Origin: Syntrophorhabdaceae bacterium PtaU1.Bin034
Lineage (GTDB): Bacteria; Desulfobacterota_G; Syntrophorhabdia; Syntrophorhabdales; WCHB1-27
Length of the DNA: 25,907 bases
Reading direction: 5' to 3'
Assembly: GCA_002067405.1 (NCBI GenBank)
Contig: MVRP01000047.1
Location: 1 to 25,907, forward strand
Below the pieces are notes generated by a model. It worked only from the letters and a program-made list of their open reading frames with translations, was not told the DNA's origin and did not search any database. Below are positions 1 to 7,650 of this stretch, piece after piece. Position numbers and translations under genes: made by a program. The first letter of the stretch is position 1. Every line of letters begins with the position of its first letter.

Positions 1-2
1 CT

Positions 3-62
3 GAAGGGACTGAGAAACGGCTGGAACTTCCGGTCCTCGGAAGTGTGCAGAATAAAGGGTAG
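3..62 (+). CDS. C-terminal tail of a chain-length determinant / BY-kinase-like protein (partial)
   Basis: Reading from position 3 gives an open frame of 19 codons that ends at the TAG at 60-62. The readable tail includes EKRLELPVLGSV, which resembles the 'hL-glpVLGsIP' stretch found at the end of the Wzz/GNVR domain in polysaccharide co-polymerases and in the linker to BY-kinase domains. These proteins sit in the inner membrane and set polymer length. Only the last residues are inside the window, so the family call rests on that short match and on the neighbouring EPS genes. The protein would end right after the motif, which favours a stand-alone chain-length protein over one fused to a kinase. 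A longer frame through this region, starting at 43, is not favoured because it runs through the repeat-rich spacer. Confidence 0.45.
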   Translation, partial: EGTEKRLELPVLGSVQNKG

Positions 63-71
63 GGAAGAGAC

Positions 72-230
72 GCAGAGGAGTGGAAGGAGATGGGGAGAGA
101 AGGAGAATGTTCTCCTCGGCAGCCCATGCAGCCCTCGAAAAGCGTTTGTGCTTCTCGATCGAGAGAGAGTGACGAAGAGTTTTTCTCCTCCGCTCCTCGG
201 CACCTCCGCATCTCTGCTCAAACTGCATAG
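72..230. repeat. Octamer-based inverted repeat spacer element A
   Basis: The spacer before the ATPase gene is purine-rich on the left (72-107, GCAGAGGA-like units) and pyrimidine-rich on the right (about 180-220). The right arm, read on the other strand, splits into 8-bp units such as GCGGAGGT, GCCGAGGA and GCGGAGGA. Two local palindromes sit inside it: AGGAGAA/TTCTCCT at 101-116 with a 2-nt loop, and TCTCGATCGAGA at 153-164. The core CTCCTCGGCACCTC at 193-206 recurs exactly at 9826-9839. No gene is supported here. A promoter for the downstream gene may lie in this stretch, but no convincing -35/-10 pair could be picked out. Confidence 0.55.
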
Positions 231-259
231 CAGACAATAAGGGGTAAAAGGGGTGAACA

Positions 260-1627
260 ATGTATCTCAACTACTACAACTTTAAAAAAGAGCCTTTTCA
301 GATCACTCCCGATCCGGAGTTCCTTTTTCTCAGCCCCAGCCACAAGGAGGCCATGGCTTCTATCATTTACGGCATAGAGGGGAAAAAGGGCTTTGTGGCG
401 ATCGTCGGGGGAGTGGGGGTCGGGAAGACGACGATCTTGCGGTCCTATCTCGAAAAGGTGAACAAGGACGAAATCAAGATCATCTACATTTTCAATGCCA
501 ACCTTTCCTTTCACAGCCTGTTGAAAACCATCTACCAGGAGTTGGGTATCGCCCCCGAGACCGACGACATCTTCCTGCTGGTAAACCGCCTCCATGAGGT
601 GCTCATAGACGAATATAAAAAGGGCCGCAACATTGTCCTGATCGTCGATGAAGCGCAGAACATGCCTGTCGAAACACTGGAGAATCTGCGCATGCTCTCG
701 AATCTGGAGACAGCCACGGAGAAGCTGATCCAGATCGTGCTTATAGGTCAGCCGGAATTCGACGACAAGCTCAACCTCTACGAACTCCGGCAGCTAAAGC
801 AGCGTATTGCCATCCACACAAAGATATTACCCCTCACAAAGGAAGAAAGCGTGCGCTACATCGAACACCGGCTTTCGAAGGTCATGACCAAGGACGAGCC
901 GGTATTCACGAAGGGTGCCCTCAGGGAGATCGTGCGCTATTCCCGAGGAATTCCGAGGGTAATAAATATCGTGTGCGATAATGCCTTCATTACCGGATAC
1001 GGATATCAGAAGAAACCGGTGACGAAAAATGTGGTCAAGGAGATACTCAACGACTTCCAGACCAAAAAAACGCCGTCGAGACTGGAACAGAAGCACGAAT
1101 ACTTCGTGAGATGGAAGACCGCCGCGGCATTTGCTGTTCTTCTTATCGTAGCCGGGATATTCTGGATGTCTCCTTACCGGGACAGGACCTGGGAAAAGCT
1201 GATGCACCAGGTAGACACTTCGCGGGAGAAGCCGACCCCGGTGAGAATGGAAGTGAAGGTAGCGCCGGAAAAGGCGGCTGTCATCGAGCCAAAGGCAGTC
1301 ACTATTCCTGACCCTCAGACCCCGAACCAGGGGCTGTCGCACGTACAGGCCCCGGCACAGCCGGTGGCCCGGGTGCAGGCAGCACAGCCCGGGAGCCAGG
1401 CAGTGAAAGTAGAAACATCGGCAGGGTTGAAGAAGCCGGTCCAGCCGGCAAGGGTGATTGAGAAGGGCGACACCCTATCCAAACTGGTCCTCGATAAATA
1501 TGGATTTTGCGACAATGAATTGCTGCAGAGCGTAAAAAAGATCAATCCGAACATCAAGGATGTGAACAGGATTTACACAGGAGAGACAATAATCTTTCCG
1601 GAGACCGGCCAGCAGATAAAAAAGTAG
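260..1627 (+). CDS. ExeA/GspA-like AAA ATPase with transmembrane segment and C-terminal LysM domain
   Basis: This 455-residue protein has an N-terminal AAA ATPase domain of the ExeA family. It opens with the family signature NYYNFKKEPFQITPDP, then a Walker A loop GGVGVGKTT (residues 50-58) and a Walker B VLIVDEAQ (about 126-133). A hydrophobic segment near residues 287-304 is a single membrane span, followed by a Pro/Ala/Val-rich linker. A LysM-like domain (about 400-447, 'IEKGDTLSKLV ... NRIYTGETIIFPE') probably contacts peptidoglycan in the periplasm. Related ATPases occur beside chain-length genes in exosortase/PEP-CTERM EPS loci (family TIGR03015). They are thought to help build or energise an envelope export site, but their mechanism is not settled. 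The start is supported by the G-rich AAGGGGTGAACA just upstream. No exosortase is visible in this window. Confidence 0.85.
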   Translation: MYLNYYNFKKEPFQITPDPEFLFLSPSHKEAMASIIYGIEGKKGFVAIVGGVGVGKTTILRSYLEKVNKDEIKIIYIFNANLSFHSLLKTIYQELGIAPETDDIFLLVNRLHEVLIDEYKKGRNIVLIVDEAQNMPVETLENLRMLSNLETATEKLIQIVLIGQPEFDDKLNLYELRQLKQRIAIHTKILPLTKEESVRYIEHRLSKVMTKDEPVFTKGALREIVRYSRGIPRVINIVCDNAFITGYGYQKKPVTKNVVKEILNDFQTKKTPSRLEQKHEYFVRWKTAAAFAVLLIVAGIFWMSPYRDRTWEKLMHQVDTSREKPTPVRMEVKVAPEKAAVIEPKAVTIPDPQTPNQGLSHVQAPAQPVARVQAAQPGSQAVKVETSAGLKKPVQPARVIEKGDTLSKLVLDKYGFCDNELLQSVKKINPNIKDVNRIYTGETIIFPETGQQIKK

Positions 1628-1757
1628 CGATAGTTCTTTGCGGTTTTGTTCATAGGTCAAACAAGACCTCAGGACCTGTTAAAGCCAATCGCTCGAACCG
1701 CCCAAGAGACAGGAAGGGCAGAAACCACCCCGGCGAATCCCTATAAACAGTCGCGTC

Positions 1758-2933
1758 ATGAATACCACAAACAGAAAGAACAGGAAAGGCAAGGCGAGAG
1801 CGCTGTCTTTTTCGCCACTTTTTGCGGAACATCTTTTCAGTCGCGACTATGACTTTTACAGTGAGGCTGACTTCAATGCAATGATCAGCCTTGAAAGAAA
1901 GAGGACGGAACGGTCGAAAAGCCCTTTTCTCCTTATGCTGCTTGACGTGAAAGCGTTCAAGAAGAGCAGGGGCAGGGGCAAAGTCATGGAGAAGATCGCG
2001 TACGCTCTCTGCTCATGCTCAAGAAAGATAGACATAAAAGGCTGGTACAAAAAAGGAGAGATCTACGGTGTCGTGTTTACGGAGATTGCGAAAGCGGGCC
2101 ACGAGGTAAGAGAAAAGATATTTCAGAAGGTGATCCGGGCTCTTTCGGGCGTCCTGAAGCTTGACGAATTACAGAAGGTAAAAATTTCCCTTCATCCCTA
2201 TCCCGAAGATAAGCAGCAGAAGCAGGAAGGCCAGAGTATTTTTGACCTCTGCCTTTACCCAGATCTGTCAACAAAAATTCGCGGAAACAGAATGTCTCTC
2301 GTGCTTAAGCGAATAATGGATATTTTGGGGAGCTTGTTCGCCCTCGCTCTCCTTTCACCTCTTTTTCTGGCAATTGCACTGGGAGTCAAATGCTCTTCCG
2401 AGGGACCGATTCTCTATCGTCAGACAAGGATCGGCTTAGCGGGCAAACAGTTCACTTTTCTTAAATTCAGGTCGATGTATGCAAACAGTGATTCGACTGA
2501 CCATATCGAATATATAAGGAGGTATATAAACGGCGCAAAAGCGGAGAATAGCGGCAGTGTGGTAGGAAAGGACGGTATTTACAAAATCACCGACGATCGT
2601 CGTGTCACTCCTTTCGGGAGGTTCTTGCGCAAAACGAGTCTTGATGAATTGCCCCAATTCATCAACGTCCTTAAAGGAGAAATGTCCCTTGTCGGACCCA
2701 GACCGCCGATCCCTTACGAGTGCGAGAACTACGAGATCTGGCACCGCAGAAGAATGCTTGAGGTGAAACCGGGCATTACGGGCCTTTGGCAGGTGAAGGG
2801 GAGAAGCGCGACCGTGTTTGATGAAATGGTCCGTCTCGATCTCAGGTACGTTGCCGATTGGTCTATTTGGCTGGATCTAAAGATTCTGTTTCAGACGCCC
2901 CGGACTGTCATATCCTGCAAGGGCGCCTATTGA
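1758..2933 (+). CDS. Initiating sugar phosphotransferase (bacterial sugar transferase) with degenerate GGDEF-like N-terminus
   Basis: The C-terminal half (about residues 180-391) is a bacterial sugar transferase (PF02397 type) that moves a sugar-1-phosphate from a nucleotide sugar to undecaprenyl phosphate, the first step of EPS repeat-unit assembly. Visible signatures are KRIMDILGSLFALALL leading into a membrane helix, GPILYRQTRIG, LKFRSM, the catalytic-type Asp-Glu in TSLDELPQFINVL (D296, E297), SLVGPRPP and KPGITGLWQV. The usual multi-span/CoA-binding N-terminal region of WbaP-like enzymes is absent. Residues 1-170 instead resemble a GGDEF fold with a ruined signature (GWYKKGEIYGVVF, residues 95-107), so diguanylate cyclase activity is unlikely. 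The ATG at 1758 has no clear Shine-Dalgarno sequence, so the exact start is uncertain. The sugar substrate cannot be told from sequence. Confidence 0.88.
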   Translation: MNTTNRKNRKGKARALSFSPLFAEHLFSRDYDFYSEADFNAMISLERKRTERSKSPFLLMLLDVKAFKKSRGRGKVMEKIAYALCSCSRKIDIKGWYKKGEIYGVVFTEIAKAGHEVREKIFQKVIRALSGVLKLDELQKVKISLHPYPEDKQQKQEGQSIFDLCLYPDLSTKIRGNRMSLVLKRIMDILGSLFALALLSPLFLAIALGVKCSSEGPILYRQTRIGLAGKQFTFLKFRSMYANSDSTDHIEYIRRYINGAKAENSGSVVGKDGIYKITDDRRVTPFGRFLRKTSLDELPQFINVLKGEMSLVGPRPPIPYECENYEIWHRRRMLEVKPGITGLWQVKGRSATVFDEMVRLDLRYVADWSIWLDLKILFQTPRTVISCKGAY

Positions 2934-2999
2934 GGGAAGGCATGAAACCCCTTTCTGCCGACATCATAACATCTCTGATAAGTAATACAGGAGGCATAA

Positions 3000-4001
3000 A
3001 TGATTCGCATCGGTGTCATCGGCTATGGTTACTGGGGTCCGAATATTGTAAGAAATTTCAACAGCATAGAGGGCGGCAGGGTTGTCTCCATCTGTGATGT
3101 GAACCCTGAGTCGCAACGCAGGGCTCAAAAGCTTTTTCCCGGAACAGAGATCACGGAAGACTGCAGAAAAGTAGTGAGCTCGCCGGATGTGGACGCGGTG
3201 GCGGTAGTCACGCCCGTTTCCAGTCATTTTGAGCTTGCCAAAATGGCGCTGGAGAACGGAAAGCACATTTTTGTGGAAAAGCCGTTCACCTCGACCGTCA
3301 GGCAGGCTGAGATATTGACGGAGCTCGCGGATAAGAAGAACTTGGCGATCATGGTTGATCACACCTTTCTCTTCACAGGTGCGGTCAGGAAGATCAAGCA
3401 GGTCATCGAAGACGACACTCTCGGCAGCCTCTATTATTTCGATTCAATCAGGGTGAACCTCGGGTTATTCCAGCACGACGTCAACGTCGTATGGGACCTT
3501 GCGCCGCACGATCTTTCCATAATGGATTACCTCATAGACAAGAACCCCGTGGGTCTTGTGGCAACCGGGGAGTCGCACATCAACGGTTTTGAGGACGTGG
3601 CCTATTTAACTATATATTTTTCAGACAGAATGATCGCCCATCTTAACGTGAACTGGCTGTCTCCCGTCAAAGTGAGGACAACATTGATAGGCGGAGGCAA
3701 GAAGATGCTCGTGTGGAACGACCTCGATGTCGACGAAAAGATCAAGATATACGACAAGGGCGTCGAGGTGGACAATACGGAGGGCATTTACGATCTTCTC
3801 GTAAGTTACCGCTCGGGCGATATGTGGGTGCCCAGGGTGGACCAGATAGAAGCGCTCAAGGTAGAATCGCAGTATTTTGTGGACTGTATCAAGAACGGCA
3901 CCAGGCCTATTAATGACGGCCTCGCCGGGCTCCGGGTGGTAAAGATGCTCGAAGCGGCAGATAAGTCCCTGAGGAGCAGAGGAGAACTGGTGGAGCTATG
4001 A
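3000..4001 (+). CDS. Gfo/Idh/MocA-family sugar oxidoreductase, WbpB/WlbA-like
   Basis: This 333-residue NAD(P)-dependent oxidoreductase has the Rossmann motif GYGYWG (G8, G10, G13) at its N-terminus and the family EKP motif (E93-K94-P95). A conserved WDLAPHDLS stretch with H170 lies where the catalytic His sits in this family. The overall pattern resembles WbpB/WlbA, which oxidise C3 of UDP-GlcNAc uronic acid before transamination. The next gene overlaps it by ATGA and encodes a WbpD/WlbB-like acetyltransferase. A DegT aminotransferase lies at 9896. Together these would make a UDP-2,3-diacetamido-2,3-dideoxy uronic acid. The start at 3000 is fixed by an ACAGGAGG Shine-Dalgarno sequence 5-10 bases upstream. 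A different sugar oxidoreductase of the same family is possible. Confidence 0.85.
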   Translation: MIRIGVIGYGYWGPNIVRNFNSIEGGRVVSICDVNPESQRRAQKLFPGTEITEDCRKVVSSPDVDAVAVVTPVSSHFELAKMALENGKHIFVEKPFTSTVRQAEILTELADKKNLAIMVDHTFLFTGAVRKIKQVIEDDTLGSLYYFDSIRVNLGLFQHDVNVVWDLAPHDLSIMDYLIDKNPVGLVATGESHINGFEDVAYLTIYFSDRMIAHLNVNWLSPVKVRTTLIGGGKKMLVWNDLDVDEKIKIYDKGVEVDNTEGIYDLLVSYRSGDMWVPRVDQIEALKVESQYFVDCIKNGTRPINDGLAGLRVVKMLEAADKSLRSRGELVEL

Positions 4002-4543
4002 CACTGTCCATTTCCAGTGATGTCAGCCTCGGTAAGAATGTCAAATTCTCGAAGTTCGTTAACCTGTACGGCTGCTCTATCGACGACAACACGAAGATCG
4101 GGGCTTTCGTCGAGATCCAGAAAAACGCGAAGGTCGGAAAGAACTGCAAGATCTCAAGCCACACCTTTATTTGTGAAGGAGTGGTGGTCGAAGACGAGGT
4201 CTTTATCGGTCATGGCGTCACCTTCATCAACGACACCTATCCCCGGGCGGCAATAGCAGGCAGGCTGCAGACCGATGACGACTGGACCGTGGAGCCCACA
4301 AGGATAAGGAAAGGGGCTTCCATCGGTTCGGGCGCAACGATTCTTGCAAATGTGACAATAGGAGAGAATGCCATTGTGGGGGCAGGAAGCGTCGTTACGA
4401 GCGATGTGCCGCCAAACACTATCGTGGCGGGAAATCCGGCACGCGTGTTACGACAGATGGGAGAGGGGAGAGAGGAGAAGGGAAAAAGGTTGTCCGGCTC
4501 CCCAGCGATCCCGGACGTGGCTCCAGGGGAGCGGTCTCCCTAA
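3998..4543 (+). CDS. Hexapeptide-repeat N-acetyltransferase, WbpD/WlbB-like
   Basis: This 181-residue left-handed beta-helix acyltransferase closely resembles WbpD/WlbB, which transfers acetyl from acetyl-CoA to the 3-amino group of UDP-2-acetamido-3-amino-2,3-dideoxy-glucuronic acid. Telling stretches are GHGVTFINDTYPRA, DDWTVEPTRIRKGASIGSG and the terminal VGAGSVVTSDVPPNTIVAGN. Its ATG overlaps the stop of the oxidoreductase (ATGA), suggesting translational coupling. The domain appears complete by about residue 152 (PARVLRQM). The last roughly 30 residues are charged and low in complexity and are encoded inside a purine-rich inverted repeat, so they are probably a tail added by that repeat and not functional sequence. 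Confidence 0.86.
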   Translation: MTLSISSDVSLGKNVKFSKFVNLYGCSIDDNTKIGAFVEIQKNAKVGKNCKISSHTFICEGVVVEDEVFIGHGVTFINDTYPRAAIAGRLQTDDDWTVEPTRIRKGASIGSGATILANVTIGENAIVGAGSVVTSDVPPNTIVAGNPARVLRQMGEGREEKGKRLSGSPAIPDVAPGERSP

Positions 4544-4590
4544 CGCGAGCGGGCTCCCGTCTGCCATCTGGATTTTTTACCTCCCGTAAC
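4447..4590. repeat. Possible inverted repeat element D across the end of the acetyltransferase gene
   Basis: GTTACG at 4447-4452 pairs with CGTAAC at 4585-4590, and CAGATGG at 4454-4460 pairs with CCATCTG at 4564-4570. An inner stem GCTCCCC (4497-4503) pairs with GGGGAGC (4526-4532). The left arm is purine-rich (GGGAGAGGGGAGAGAGGAGA). The arrangement recalls elements A, B and C, but the 8-bp unit is not regular here, so membership of the same class is tentative. It covers the acetyltransferase stop codon and most of the gap before the next gene. Confidence 0.35.
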
Positions 4591-4629
4591 AGTTGATGCA
4601 TCTTTGAGGAGTTTGCGATTAACGGGAAG

Positions 4630-5685
4630 TTGCGTCTTATTGATCCTTTGAATGATTCTCGATGGGATCCTTTCATAGCCTCCCATCGTTGCGGCTCCAT
4701 ATACCACCACTCCTCCTGGCTGGAGGTAATATGTCGTACCTACCGGCAGCTTGAACCGGGGGCGGTAGTCATGGAGGACGCCCAATCACGAATCATCTCC
4801 GCACTCCCTTTCTGCATCGTCAGAAGCCCCTTCACCGGCAACAGGATCGTTTCTCTCCCCTTTACCTCTTACTGCGATCCACTGGTATCGTCACCTGAAG
4901 AGTTTCCAGACCTCCTGGGCGGCCTTATCGATCTTATGGGCTCGGTCGGCCCTGCTCGCTACTACGAGCTTCGTGTTTTTGGAGGCGCAGAGAATATAGA
5001 TGACGACCGGCTCAAGAAACACTCCTATCATAAGATCCATGTGCTCGATTTACGGCAGGGTTTCGAGAGCTTGCGAAAGTCCTTCCACCGGGACTGCATA
5101 AAGAAATCGGTCAGGAAGGCCGAAAGGTCGGGGATCATTATCCGCGACGGCGCTTCCGAGCAAGACCTGAAGAGCTACTATCTGCACCATGCGCAAACCA
5201 GGAAGAGGCTGGGGCTCCCCATTCAACCGTACAGCTTTTTTCGGAACATGTGGGACATCATGAAACCGCCGGGCTATTTTTCCCTCTTTATGGCAGAACT
5301 GGAGGGCAAGGTGATCGGGGGGCTCATCGTCTTTCGGTTCCGGGACACCCTTTCACTCGAACACATAGGTACCGATCTCGGCCACCTTCTTTTGCGGCCC
5401 AACCATCTTCTCTACTTCAAGGCCATAGAAACAGCGTGCGCCGAGGGACTCTCCTACGCAGATTTCGGCAAGACAACAGCCGACAACCAGGGGCTGCTGG
5501 ATTTCAAGAGGCGGTGGGGCGCAACGCAGTACGACGTTACGTATTTTTACTATCCCCATGTCAAAGGTATGATGGCCCTCGAGGACACGAGCGCAAAACA
5601 TAAGTTCTTTGTGAACATCGGGAAGAGGATGCCTCTTGTGTTCGCGAGGGGATTGGGAAGGATTGCATACCGCCACATGGGATAG
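4630..5685 (+). CDS. FemAB-like GNAT-fold transferase, paralogue 1
   Basis: This protein of about 351 residues belongs to the FemAB/Acetyltransf_6-type double-GNAT proteins found in EPS loci (the exosortase-associated set is TIGR03019). Motifs shared with the two paralogues downstream are SFHRDC, TRKRLGLP, LLLRPNHLLYFKAIE, YADFG and LLDFKRRWG. FemAB enzymes of cell-wall synthesis move amino acids from aminoacyl-tRNA. The EPS-linked members have no established substrate, so an aminoacyl or acyl transfer onto the glycan is only a guess. The start is uncertain: TTG at 4630 has no well-spaced Shine-Dalgarno, while GAGGAG at 4606-4611 would suit an ATT codon at 4618. The in-frame stop at 4594 rules out anything longer. 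The paralogue at 13748 begins with the same RLIDP motif. Confidence 0.82.
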   Translation: MRLIDPLNDSRWDPFIASHRCGSIYHHSSWLEVICRTYRQLEPGAVVMEDAQSRIISALPFCIVRSPFTGNRIVSLPFTSYCDPLVSSPEEFPDLLGGLIDLMGSVGPARYYELRVFGGAENIDDDRLKKHSYHKIHVLDLRQGFESLRKSFHRDCIKKSVRKAERSGIIIRDGASEQDLKSYYLHHAQTRKRLGLPIQPYSFFRNMWDIMKPPGYFSLFMAELEGKVIGGLIVFRFRDTLSLEHIGTDLGHLLLRPNHLLYFKAIETACAEGLSYADFGKTTADNQGLLDFKRRWGATQYDVTYFYYPHVKGMMALEDTSAKHKFFVNIGKRMPLVFARGLGRIAYRHMG

Positions 5686-5720
5686 CCATCTCCTCCGCAC
5701 CGGTCGACCGTTTCCCCCTT

Positions 5721-6212
5721 ATGCTCTGGAAATTCTATAAGCGGCTTCTCAAATTCACTGCCAGGTTCATGCTCGGCTACAAGCTTCGTTGTCTTCTGCT
5801 GCGAATGGCCGGGTACAGGATAGGGAGGGACGTCTTTTTGGGAGAGGAGCTGATCATAAAAGATGAACTGGAAGACAGGGGCATGGTGACAATCGGGGAC
5901 AGGGTTGCCATAGCGGACCGGGTCACTCTCGTCGTCTCGTCCCATCCCAATTTTTCCAGGTTACGGCAGATAACAGGGGAGGTACATGAACCTATCGAGA
6001 TCGGGGACGATGCCTGGATAGGAACGTGCTCGGTAATATTGCCCGGGGTAAGGATAGGAAAAGGCTCCGTCGTAGGGGCAGGCTCGATTGTGACGGCTGA
6101 CGTTCCGGAAAATACTATCGTGGTGGGTAACCCTGCCAGAACTCTCAGGGTTATCATTCCCGTTGAGGAACTTTCGAAGGAGAAAAAGCCAATAAGAGAG
6201 GGGGTCGCATGA
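5721..6212 (+). CDS. Hexapeptide-repeat O-acyltransferase (LbetaH, maltose O-acetyltransferase-like)
   Basis: This 163-residue protein has a basic, hydrophobic N-terminus (FYKRLLKFTARFMLGYKL) followed by a left-handed beta-helix. The helix shows VTIGDRVAIADRVTLVVSSHP, then DDAWIGTCSVILPGVRIG and the closing VGAGSIVTADVPENTIVVGNPA. The SSHP segment carries the catalytic-type His of the xenobiotic/maltose O-acetyltransferase group. The likely role is acetylation of a sugar hydroxyl at the inner membrane. No Shine-Dalgarno is visible before the ATG at 5721. Its stop overlaps the next start (ATGA at 6209), so it is probably coupled to the radical SAM gene. The acceptor sugar is unknown. Confidence 0.8.
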   Translation: MLWKFYKRLLKFTARFMLGYKLRCLLLRMAGYRIGRDVFLGEELIIKDELEDRGMVTIGDRVAIADRVTLVVSSHPNFSRLRQITGEVHEPIEIGDDAWIGTCSVILPGVRIGKGSVVGAGSIVTADVPENTIVVGNPARTLRVIIPVEELSKEKKPIREGVA

Positions 6213-7645
6213 GGTTTCAGAGGGTGCTTTTGGCAAGTGCTCCGGCAGTGAGCCGTTACGGCGCTCTCAGGGTTCCTGCGGGAATCGGCTATATTGCGCA
6301 GGTACTCTGGGACAACGACATCGAGTACGACTACCTGGACATGAGAATAGAAAGCTCCTTCAGGGATCTGAAAAAGAAAGCCCTGAAATTCCAGCCGGAC
6401 CTTATCGGTTTCAGTATGAGCTCCCTCGGTTACAAGAAGACATATCAGGTGATGACGTCGATCAAGGAGCTCCTGCCGGATTGCTGCCTTGTGGTGGGAG
6501 GACATCATGCGACCATTCTGAAGGAAAAAGTCCTCGAAGAATGCAATGCCGTCGATTTCGCGGTTGTTTCCGACGGAGAAAAGACGATCCTCGAGCTATG
6601 CCGGGACGAGGTCCCCATCGAAAAGATAGAGGGCCTGGCGTGGAGGAACGGCGGAGGCAGGGTATCATTCAACGGTGAGAGAACACCGGTAAAAGATCTC
6701 GATGAATTTGCCTTCCCGAGATACGAGAGGTTCGACCTCAGCAGATATTCGAAACAGATACCGGTGAACTCAAGCAGGGGGTGTCCCAACCAGTGCACCT
6801 TTTGCCCGAACAAGCTGCTGGCAAGAAAGTACAAGGCACGATCTGCAGATCACTTTGTGGGCGAGCTGGAGCACTGGTACGAAAAGGGCATCAGGCAATT
6901 CGCCATTGACGACGACAACTTCACACTGGACAAGCAAAGGGTGCTCCGCATCTGCGACGAGATAGAAAGAAGAGGGCTGAGAGACCTTCTCATCAGATGC
7001 TCCAACGGCGTGAGGGCAGACAGGGTGAACAGGGAGCTTCTGAGCAGAATGAAGGAGGTGGGCGTCAGGGAGGTAGGCTTTGGGGTCGACGGCGGGAACA
7101 ACCAGGTACTCAAACACCTGAAGAAAGGGGAAACCGTTGAGACCATCGATCAGTCCATAAAGATGGCATGCGAGCTGGGACTTGACGTGAAGCTTTTCTT
7201 CCTGTGCGGCTCGCCCCACGAGAAGGCTTCCGATATCGAGGACAGCATCAGGCTTGCGCGGAAATACCCGGTGGCCCGCGTTAATTTCAACAACCCCATA
7301 CCGTACCCGGGTACCGAGATGTACGACTACGTGAAGGAGAACAACCTTTTTCTCGTACCGCCCGAGGAGTACCTCAACTCGGTCGCGGAGAACAAGACGG
7401 TGCCTCTTTTTGAGACGCCGGAGCTGCCCCGGAAGGAACGGATCAGAATCCTGAAGAAGTGCCACCGGGTGGAGAGGGAGGTCATGAAGAATACGGTGTA
7501 CCGGATGTTCAGCAGATACCCGATGCTGGCGAGCATCATCCGGCAGCTTTTCATCGTGCGCCTCTTCGAGAAGCTCTTCTTCCAGAACCTGTTTCTGCGC
7601 AATATGTTTGAACGCATAAGGTACAAAAAACTGCTCGGAAGATAG
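6209..7645 (+). CDS. B12-binding-domain radical SAM protein
   Basis: This 478-residue protein starts with a cobalamin-binding-like Rossmann domain (about 1-130; FQPDLIGFSMSSLGYKKTY, LLPDCCLVVGGHHAT). A radical SAM core follows, with the 4Fe-4S motif SSRGCPNQCTFC (C192, C196, C199). The C-terminal part contains the SAM-barrel motifs VGFGVDGGNNQVLKHLKKGE and FNNPIPYPGTEMYDY. Relatives include class B methylases and other radical SAM enzymes of lipid, hopanoid, antibiotic and glycan tailoring. The canonical DxHxxG B12-ligating His is not obvious, which is common in this group. In this neighbourhood it may methylate or rearrange a sugar or a lipid carrier. The substrate cannot be named. It overlaps the acyltransferase by 4 bp and is followed by a 51-bp gap. 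Confidence 0.87.
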   Translation: MRFQRVLLASAPAVSRYGALRVPAGIGYIAQVLWDNDIEYDYLDMRIESSFRDLKKKALKFQPDLIGFSMSSLGYKKTYQVMTSIKELLPDCCLVVGGHHATILKEKVLEECNAVDFAVVSDGEKTILELCRDEVPIEKIEGLAWRNGGGRVSFNGERTPVKDLDEFAFPRYERFDLSRYSKQIPVNSSRGCPNQCTFCPNKLLARKYKARSADHFVGELEHWYEKGIRQFAIDDDNFTLDKQRVLRICDEIERRGLRDLLIRCSNGVRADRVNRELLSRMKEVGVREVGFGVDGGNNQVLKHLKKGETVETIDQSIKMACELGLDVKLFFLCGSPHEKASDIEDSIRLARKYPVARVNFNNPIPYPGTEMYDYVKENNLFLVPPEEYLNSVAENKTVPLFETPELPRKERIRILKKCHRVEREVMKNTVYRMFSRYPMLASIIRQLFIVRLFEKLFFQNLFLRNMFERIRYKKLLGR

Positions 7646-7650
7646 GAGCG

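Noticed and set aside
196..214. Possible sigma-54 promoter (GGCAC...GC) in the shared spacer core
   Set aside because: The distance between the GG and GC pairs is 7 bases, not the 10 expected for -24/-12 elements, and the match comes from the octamer repeat. The same holds at 9832-9843.
1640..1700. Hairpins AGGTC/GACCT (1654-1669) and GCGGTT/AACCGC after the ATPase gene, as a terminator
   Set aside because: The stems are short, not GC-clustered and have no T-run, so a terminator is not supported. Not enough regularity was seen to call it an octamer element.
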